Source: an uncultured Oscillospiraceae bacterium (lineage in GTDB: Bacteria > Bacillota > Clostridia > Oscillospirales > Oscillospiraceae). Taken from it: a stretch of 10,247 bases of DNA. A program made the position numbers and the translations under genes. Every line of letters starts with the position of its first letter. The stretch's first letter is position 1. The stretch covers positions 1-10,247 of the forward strand of contig CAJULJ010000081.1 of assembly GCA_910587395.1 (NCBI GenBank), in the 5' to 3' direction. Below are positions 6,567-10,247 of this stretch, one piece after another. The notes beneath the pieces were generated by a model. It did no database searches. It saw nothing but the letters and a program-made list of their open reading frames with translations, and was not told the DNA's origin.

Positions 6567-7406
6567 TCACTTGTCCTTCACCATATGCACATTGACATGG
6601 GGATAGGTCATTTCGATGCCCGCCCGGTCAAAGGCGGACTTGAATCCGTCCATCAGATCGAAGTAAACCGTCCAATAATCGGCGTTGGCGGTCCACACCC
6701 GCATAACGTATTGGATGGCGTTGTCGCCGTACTCGTCCACGTGAACGGCGGGCTCCGGGTCGACCAGCACCAGGGGATGGTCCGCCGCCATCCCTGCCAG
6801 CAGGGCGATCACCCGCTCCGTAGGCGCGTCGTAGCCTGCGGACACCTTCAGCTCCACCCGCCGGGTGGGCTGGGCGGAGAAGTTGGTGATATTGGCGGAC
6901 ACGATGGTGCTGTTGGGCAGCTGCACCAGCTTGTTGTCCGGGGTGGTCAGCTTGGTGTAGAAGGTGCCGATCTCCGTCACCGTGCCCGAGCAGCCCCCGG
7001 CGTCCACAAAGTCCCCCGGCTTGAAGGGGTGGGAGGCCAGCAGCTGCATCCCGCCCGCCAGGTTGGACAGGAAGTTTTGCAGGGCCAGAGAGAAAGCCAG
7101 CCCAACCACGGACAGTACCGCAACCAGCGACGTGACCTCAATGCCCAGGCAGCCCAGCACAATAATGGTGGTAATGGCCCACAGTGTCCCTCGCAGCAGG
7201 CTGCGTAGGAGGGTTTGCAGGGACGTGTCCAGCTTGGAGCGGCGCAGGGCCCGCTCCAGCACCTTGGTGAGTACTTTGAGGACGATCAGGCAGACCGCGG
7301 CGGCAATGACCGCGCTGAATATGTTGCTGGCGGTGAGCTTGCTGAGGCTGTCCAAAAACTCGTCCTTGGCCTCGTCCGGCAGCCCAGCGGTGAGCAAGAC
7401 CTGCAT
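6567..7406 (-). CDS. Small-conductance mechanosensitive channel, MscS family
   Basis: Membrane channel that opens under tension to release solutes on osmotic downshock. From the chosen start it is 279 residues, like the core MscS size. There are three hydrophobic helices (about 29-48, 72-88 and 92-115). The last is the pore helix, with glycine/alanine-rich VVGLAFSLALQNFLSNLAGG (100-119). The beta domain follows, with PFKPGDFVDAGGCSGTVTEIG (127-147) and the family signature VQLPNSTIVSANITNFS (161-177), then the C-terminal alpha/beta domain. I begin at the ATG at 7404-7406, 29 codons inside the longest open frame, because GGAGGTGG (7412-7419) lies just before it and the extra residues are not hydrophobic or conserved-looking. 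It sits between mtaB and tmk in one direction. Confidence 0.93.
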   Translation of the reverse strand: MQVLLTAGLPDEAKDEFLDSLSKLTASNIFSAVIAAAVCLIVLKVLTKVLERALRRSKLDTSLQTLLRSLLRGTLWAITTIIVLGCLGIEVTSLVAVLSVVGLAFSLALQNFLSNLAGGMQLLASHPFKPGDFVDAGGCSGTVTEIGTFYTKLTTPDNKLVQLPNSTIVSANITNFSAQPTRRVELKVSAGYDAPTERVIALLAGMAADHPLVLVDPEPAVHVDEYGDNAIQYVMRVWTANADYWTVYFDLMDGFKSAFDRAGIEMTYPHVNVHMVKDK

Positions 7407-7464
7407 GGGTCCCACCTCCGTTCTTTCTGTTGTGTACGCGCCGGCAAAGCGGCTCAATGGGCAC

Positions 7465-7493
7465 ATTTTATCACAATTCGGGCTGAGACACAA
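7465..7493 (-). promoter_or_regulatory. Possible promoter of mscS-tmk
   Basis: On the minus strand TTGTGT (7488-7493), 17 bp, TAAAAT (7465-7470). The -10 has five of six consensus bases, the -35 three of six. It lies just after the mtaB stop codon, in the 90-bp gap, and would allow mscS and tmk to be transcribed apart from mtaB. Confidence 0.4.
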
Positions 7494-7496
7494 GGC

Positions 7497-8798
7497 TCAC
7501 CCGCCTGTTTCCAGAACCGTGCCCATCAGGGCATCTTTGTCCACGCCGGTAATTTTCACGTCTGCCAGCCGGTTGTGAAGGGCTTTCCCTTGCGCCCTCA
7601 CCAGGGCATAACTGGGAGTGTGCCCCTGCCAGAGCCCGCCCTTTTCCTCCTCGAACAGCACAGGGAGGGTGCGGCCCACCTGCTGCCCCAGCCAGCGGCG
7701 CTCCATTTCCGACGCCAGGGCGATGGCGCGGCGGGCGCGGGCCTCCTTTTCCTCTTTGGACACCTGCCCGGGCATGGTATCGGCAGGTGTGCCGTGGCGG
7801 CGGGAGTAAGGGAATATGTGCATGGCTGTGAAGGCGCAGCTCTGGATGAAGGACAGGGTCTGGACGAACTCCTCCTCGGTTTCCCCGGGAAATCCGGTGA
7901 TGAGGTCAGTGGTGATGCCGGGGTCGGAAAAGTATTCTCTCAGTAATTGAATAGACTTATAATACCGCAAGGAATCATATTTTCGGTTCATCCGGGCCAG
8001 GGTGGCGTCGCACCCGGACTGGAGGGACAGGTGGAAGTGAGGGCACAGGTTGGGCAGGGCGGCGCACCTGCGGCAGAAGTCCTCCGTCACTGTCCGGGGC
8101 TCCAGGGAGCCCAGCCGCACCCGCAGCCCCGGCGCGGCGGCGCACACCGCCTCAATCAGGCCGGTAAGGTCCTGCCCGGTCCTCAGATCGCGCCCCCAGG
8201 AGGAGATCTCGATGCCGGTGAGCACCACCTCCCGATAGCCCTCCTCCGCCAGCCTGCGGGCCTGCTCCGCCGCCTCCTCCAGCGGCAGGGACCGCACTGG
8301 GCCCCGAGCATAGGGGATGATGCAGTAGGTGCAGAAATTGACGCAGCCGTCCTCCACCTTGAGCATGGCGCGGGTGCGGCCCGCCGCCCCTCCGGCGGGG
8401 AGGCACTCGAACTCCCGGCGGGCCAGGGCCTTGTCAACGGTTATTACTTGCATCCCCTTGGCGTTCAGCAGCTCTTCCAGCCGGTCCAGGAACGCCATGC
8501 GCCCCGCCGAGCCGGACACCAGGTCCGCCCCCAGGGCGCCGACGGCCTCCGGATCGGTCTGGGCGTAGCAGCCGCACACCGCCACCACCGCGCCGGGGGC
8601 GCTTTTTCTGGCCCGGCGGATGATGTTGCGGCACTTCTTGTCGCTGACGGCGGTGACGGTGCAGGTGTTGATGATATAGGCGTCCGCCAGGCCGCCGAAG
8701 TCTGTCAGGGTATGGCCCCGGCGCAAAAGCTCCTGCTCCATGGCCTGGGTCTCGTACTGGTTCACCTTGCAGCCCAGGGTGTAGATGGCGATGTCCAC
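7497..8798 (-). CDS. mtaB: tRNA t6A37 methylthiotransferase MtaB
   Basis: Radical SAM methylthiotransferase that converts N6-threonylcarbamoyladenosine at position 37 of ANN-decoding tRNAs to its 2-methylthio form (ms2t6A), supporting decoding accuracy. The 433-residue product has the full family layout. The N-terminal UPF0004 domain has the three cluster-binding cysteines C10 (TLGCKVNQYE, the MtaB/YqeV-type signature), C46 (NTCTVT) and C77 (CGCYAQ). The radical SAM triad GCVNFCTYC gives C152, C156 and C159. The rest of the barrel includes TDLITGFPGETEEEF, and a C-terminal TRAM-type RNA-binding domain covers about the last 65 residues. The start is a GTG (8796-8798) with AAGGAGGG just upstream; no better ATG exists. 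It is the first gene of the leftward mtaB-mscS-tmk group, with a strong promoter at 8830-8858. Confidence 0.95.
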   Translation of the reverse strand: MDIAIYTLGCKVNQYETQAMEQELLRRGHTLTDFGGLADAYIINTCTVTAVSDKKCRNIIRRARKSAPGAVVAVCGCYAQTDPEAVGALGADLVSGSAGRMAFLDRLEELLNAKGMQVITVDKALARREFECLPAGGAAGRTRAMLKVEDGCVNFCTYCIIPYARGPVRSLPLEEAAEQARRLAEEGYREVVLTGIEISSWGRDLRTGQDLTGLIEAVCAAAPGLRVRLGSLEPRTVTEDFCRRCAALPNLCPHFHLSLQSGCDATLARMNRKYDSLRYYKSIQLLREYFSDPGITTDLITGFPGETEEEFVQTLSFIQSCAFTAMHIFPYSRRHGTPADTMPGQVSKEEKEARARRAIALASEMERRWLGQQVGRTLPVLFEEEKGGLWQGHTPSYALVRAQGKALHNRLADVKITGVDKDALMGTVLETGG

Positions 8799-8829
8799 GG
8801 CGGGCCCTCCTTATCAGCAGGTTTCAGCT

Positions 8830-8858
8830 ATTATACCATTGCGCGGCGCAAATAGCAA
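8830..8858 (-). promoter_or_regulatory. Promoter of mtaB
   Basis: On the minus strand TTGCTA (8853-8858), 17 bp, TATAAT (8830-8835), with TGG before the -10 making it an extended -10 promoter. Transcription would begin about 25 bases before the mtaB GTG start, close to its AAGGAGGG ribosome site. Confidence 0.7.
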
Positions 8859-8876
8859 TCGCCTTCTGGCGGGGCC

Positions 8877-8905
8877 TTGTTTCGTTGGGCGGCGTATGAT
8901 ATAAT
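8877..8905 (+). promoter_or_regulatory. Rightward promoter in the junction
   Basis: TTGTTT (8877-8882), 17 bp, TATAAT (8900-8905) with TGA directly before the -10. The start would be near 8912. No gene follows before the terminator at 9023-9060, so it either makes a roughly 150-base RNA or is a promoter separated from its gene by an insertion. Confidence 0.55.
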
Positions 8906-8982
8906 AACAGCGTGTTGAGGCGTGAGAAGCCCAAGAAAGGCGAAAGAAACCAAAAGTTGCACCCATGTAAACAAAGATGCCG

Positions 8983-9012
8983 TTGAATTGCGCGGAAGGG
9001 AGAAGCTATAAT
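8983..9012 (+). promoter_or_regulatory. Second rightward promoter in the junction
   Basis: TTGAAT (8983-8988), 18 bp, TATAAT (9007-9012). The ten bases TATAATAACA at 9007-9016 also occur at 8900-8909, overlapping the first rightward promoter. Only about 40 bases separate it from the terminator stem, and no gene follows on this strand. Confidence 0.45.
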
Positions 9013-9022
9013 AACAACAGAC

Positions 9023-9060
9023 AAAGCCGGAACCCTTGATTTTTCAGGGGTTCCGGCTTT
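9023..9060. terminator. Rho-independent terminator downstream of the integrase
   Basis: AAAGCCGGAACCC (9023-9035) pairs with GGGTTCCGGCTTT (9048-9060), extended inward by four more pairs (one G-T) to a 17-bp stem with a TTTT loop. On the plus strand TTCTTGTT follows. On the minus strand the tail is less T-rich (GTCTGTTGTTATT). It can end rightward transcripts from the junction promoters and leftward transcripts from the integrase gene. Confidence 0.8.
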
Positions 9061-9102
9061 TCTTGTTACTAATGTGTTAAAAGTTCACTGTTCAAACCCC
9101 AA

Positions 9103-10128
9103 TTATAAAGGCTTCCGCTGAACCAGTTCAAGGGCGGCTTTGAGTTCGTCCAAAGTCTTGTGATTATATACCCGGTTGCCGGTATCCTTGGAAACGTGGC
9201 CCATAAGTAAATCAATACATTTCCGGTTTGCCCCGGCGCTGTCCAGCATAGATTCAAACGTATGGCGGCAACCGTGGGGGGTTCCGGGGATTTGGAGCCG
9301 TTCAGCAAGGCCCTTCCAGATAACCCGGTATTGGGATTCGGAACACCTGTGGCCGTCCCACTGGATCAGGTATTCCCCGCCTTCAGCCATGCGCCGTTCC
9401 ACCATAGGGCGGATCAGGGAGTGAATGGGAACCAGCCTGTTTTTTCCGGCTTTGGTTTTTGTCCCGCCTTTCATCGTCCCGGCCTGAAGATCAATGTCCG
9501 CCGTTTTCAGGCCCAGCAATTCAGAAATCCGCCAACCGCTGTAAATGAAAATCAACACGCTATCCACCCACGGTTCCCCGCTGTGATTCCAGAGCCGTTC
9601 AATCACTTCATTACTGAGCCTGTCCCGGCTGGTGGGCGGCACCGGATCAGAAGTCAGCAAATCAGAATAGCACCGGGAAACCACGTCCAGTTCCAGGGCG
9701 AACCGGTCAAGATGGCCCCAAAGGTTTTTGATCGCCGCCTGTGTGCTATACCCCTTCCCGCAACCGTCAATAGTTTCTTGCATTTGATAAGCCTTGATTG
9801 TCTTATACGGCAAGTTCACAAGCCCTGAACAATGCTTGAACGCTGATGTGAGGGAAGCTCGGTTGGATTGGCCCAGCTTGGGGGCTTTTTTCTCTTTCCA
9901 CAAATCGAAAAGCTGTTGCAGGGTGATTTTGGCCCGGTCAACATCCCACGGATCACGGTTGTATTCCGCCAAAAGGATATTGCCTTCTTCCCGTGTGGCC
10001 GCATAGCCGACAATCACAAAAATCGGTTGCCCGTTATTTTTCCAACCGGCTGTTTTCTTGATGATGTACGGGCGGCGGCGATTGCCTGACAATTTGGCTA
10101 CTGTCCCATAGCCATTAGGATTCCGCAT
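9103..10128 (-). CDS. Tyrosine recombinase / phage-type integrase
   Basis: Site-specific recombinase that cuts and rejoins attachment sites to insert or excise a mobile element. The 341-residue product has a short N-terminal arm-binding-like region (about 1-60, beginning NPNGYGTVAKLSGNRRRPY), a core-binding helical domain (about 65-160) and the catalytic domain. All expected active-site residues are visible: R200 in YSGWRISELLGL, a beta-hairpin lysine near K224/K226, H285 and R288 in PHGCRHTF, H311 in MGHVSKDT and the nucleophile Y321 in NRVYNHK. It is therefore intact and probably active. The start ATG is preceded by AGGTG five bases upstream. Base composition and codon use are more AT-rich than the other genes, a sign of transfer. 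It ends about 40 bp before a terminator and faces a divergent promoter upstream. Confidence 0.93.
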   Translation of the reverse strand: MRNPNGYGTVAKLSGNRRRPYIIKKTAGWKNNGQPIFVIVGYAATREEGNILLAEYNRDPWDVDRAKITLQQLFDLWKEKKAPKLGQSNRASLTSAFKHCSGLVNLPYKTIKAYQMQETIDGCGKGYSTQAAIKNLWGHLDRFALELDVVSRCYSDLLTSDPVPPTSRDRLSNEVIERLWNHSGEPWVDSVLIFIYSGWRISELLGLKTADIDLQAGTMKGGTKTKAGKNRLVPIHSLIRPMVERRMAEGGEYLIQWDGHRCSESQYRVIWKGLAERLQIPGTPHGCRHTFESMLDSAGANRKCIDLLMGHVSKDTGNRVYNHKTLDELKAALELVQRKPL

Positions 10129-10131
10129 TTT

Positions 10132-10219
10132 ATCACCTGTCCTTTCAAAAATGGTTGCAAAACCCCAAGGGCAAGTGATATAATAGCGTTGTGTGGGCGC
10201 TACGTTGGATCACCTGTCC
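10132..10219. repeat. 11-bp direct repeat flanking the integrase promoter region
   Basis: ATCACCTGTCC occurs at 10132-10142, overlapping the integrase ribosome site, and again at 10209-10219, in the same orientation 77 bp apart. It brackets the divergent rightward promoter. It could be a binding site for the integrase arm domain or for an element regulator, or chance. Confidence 0.35.
10155..10184 (+). promoter_or_regulatory. Rightward promoter divergent from the integrase
   Basis: TTGCAA (10155-10160), 18 bp, TATAAT (10179-10184) with TGA directly before the -10. The start would be near 10191. It reads into unseen sequence to the right, with no start codon and ribosome site evident in the remaining 56 bases, so the first gene of the element or a leader begins past the window. 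Confidence 0.55.
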
Positions 10220-10247
10220 AATGTGGTTCCTTGCCGCTTCCGGTGCT

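Larger units (their letters stand above)
8911..9062 (+). ncRNA. Hypothetical short RNA from promoter to terminator
   Basis: A transcript of about 150 bases would be bounded by the promoter at 8877-8905 and the strong terminator at 9023-9060. The sequence is rich in A and G and lacks a credible coding frame. It does not look like 6S RNA, tmRNA, SRP RNA, RNase P RNA or a tRNA. It is supported only by the promoter-terminator arrangement. Confidence 0.2.
8799..9102. other. Gene-free junction between mtaB and the integrase
   Basis: These 304 bases carry no convincing reading frame. They hold the leftward mtaB promoter (8830-8858), two rightward promoter-like elements (8877-8905 and 8983-9012), purine-rich sequence between them, and a strong hairpin terminator (9023-9060). 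A 66-codon leftward open frame (8824-9024) has no ribosome site and no recognisable product. This is where the left boundary of the mobile element carrying the integrase probably lies, and a short rightward RNA could be made here. Confidence 0.5.
9063..10247. mobile_element. Left end of a putative integrated element (partial)
   Basis: The region carries a tyrosine recombinase gene of visibly lower GC than the chromosome to its left, next to a gene-free junction, and a promoter directed rightward out of the window. This is the usual look of the integrase end of a prophage or integrative conjugative/mobilizable element. The exact boundary is not visible: no tRNA target and no confirmed attachment repeat were found. 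It may lie anywhere from about 8860 to 9102, and the other end and cargo are beyond 10247. The start given is approximate. Confidence 0.45.

Noticed and set aside
7947..8855. Plus-strand open frame (302 codons) opposite mtaB
   Set aside because: It is the antisense of the radical SAM and N-terminal domains of MtaB, with no recognisable protein features and no ribosome site.
8824..9024. Minus-strand 66-codon open frame between the integrase and mtaB
   Set aside because: It has no ribosome site, runs through the mtaB promoter and both rightward -10 elements, and its product resembles nothing I recognise.
9063..9102. TTCAAACCCC near the integrase end as a tRNA T-arm, i.e. a tRNA attachment site
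   Set aside because: The flanking bases do not form a T stem, and no acceptor, D or anticodon arm can be found around it.
1..10247. CRISPR array, rRNA, tRNA or known riboswitch
   Set aside because: No regularly spaced repeats, no tRNA cloverleaf and no recognisable riboswitch or rRNA motifs were found on reading both strands.

Overview
The window looks like chromosome from a GC-rich, low-GC-phylum (Firmicutes/Bacillota) anaerobe. The best inference is a member of the Clostridia such as Oscillospiraceae (Flavonifractor/Lawsonibacter/Pseudoflavonifractor-like). The reasons are strong AGGAGG-type ribosome sites, extended -10 promoters (TGnTATAAT), strongly G/C-ending codons, and the families present (YqeV-type MtaB, YpsC-type rRNA methylase, YegS/BmrU-type lipid kinase, NfeD plus stomatin-like SPFH protein). 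No rRNA, tRNA or CRISPR array was seen, and the genus assignment is inference only.

Layout, left to right. (1) 132-1043 (+): psuG, pseudouridine-5'-phosphate glycosidase, behind a region with a perfect TGAAAC-TGT-GTTTCA palindrome; a leftward promoter at the edge points out of the window. (2) A bidirectional terminator at 1128-1162 separates it from a leftward pair: a THUMP-domain 23S rRNA methyltransferase (2116-3237) followed 39 bp later by a diacylglycerol-kinase-family lipid kinase (1165-2076). (3) 3456-5240 (+): a membrane-quality type operon, NfeD, then an SPFH/stomatin-like protein, then a 60-residue DUF4177-like protein 3 bp behind it, closed by a strong terminator (5247-5281). After the NfeD stop codon, the same frame continues for 27 coding-like, partly hydrophobic codons. 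(4) Leftward genes: an orphan PTS EIIA-Glc-type phosphocarrier (5284-5781), and an apparent operon mtaB (7497-8798), mscS-type channel (6567-7406), thymidylate kinase (5924-6547). (5) 8799-9102 is a gene-free stretch with a good leftward promoter for mtaB, two rightward sigma-A-like promoters and a 17-bp-stem terminator, but no convincing reading frame. (6) 9103-10128 (-): a complete tyrosine recombinase of clearly lower GC, with a divergent rightward promoter after it that reads out of the window.

Taken together, positions 1 to about 8860 are ordinary core chromosome (nucleoside salvage, RNA modification, lipid and membrane maintenance). The integrase at the right very probably marks the left end of an integrated mobile element whose cargo lies beyond position 10247. 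I did not find a complete undescribed system inside the window. The most interesting leads are the promoter-rich, gene-free junction next to the integrase, the extra coding-like tail after NfeD, and the tightly coupled small DUF4177 protein in the NfeD-SPFH operon.
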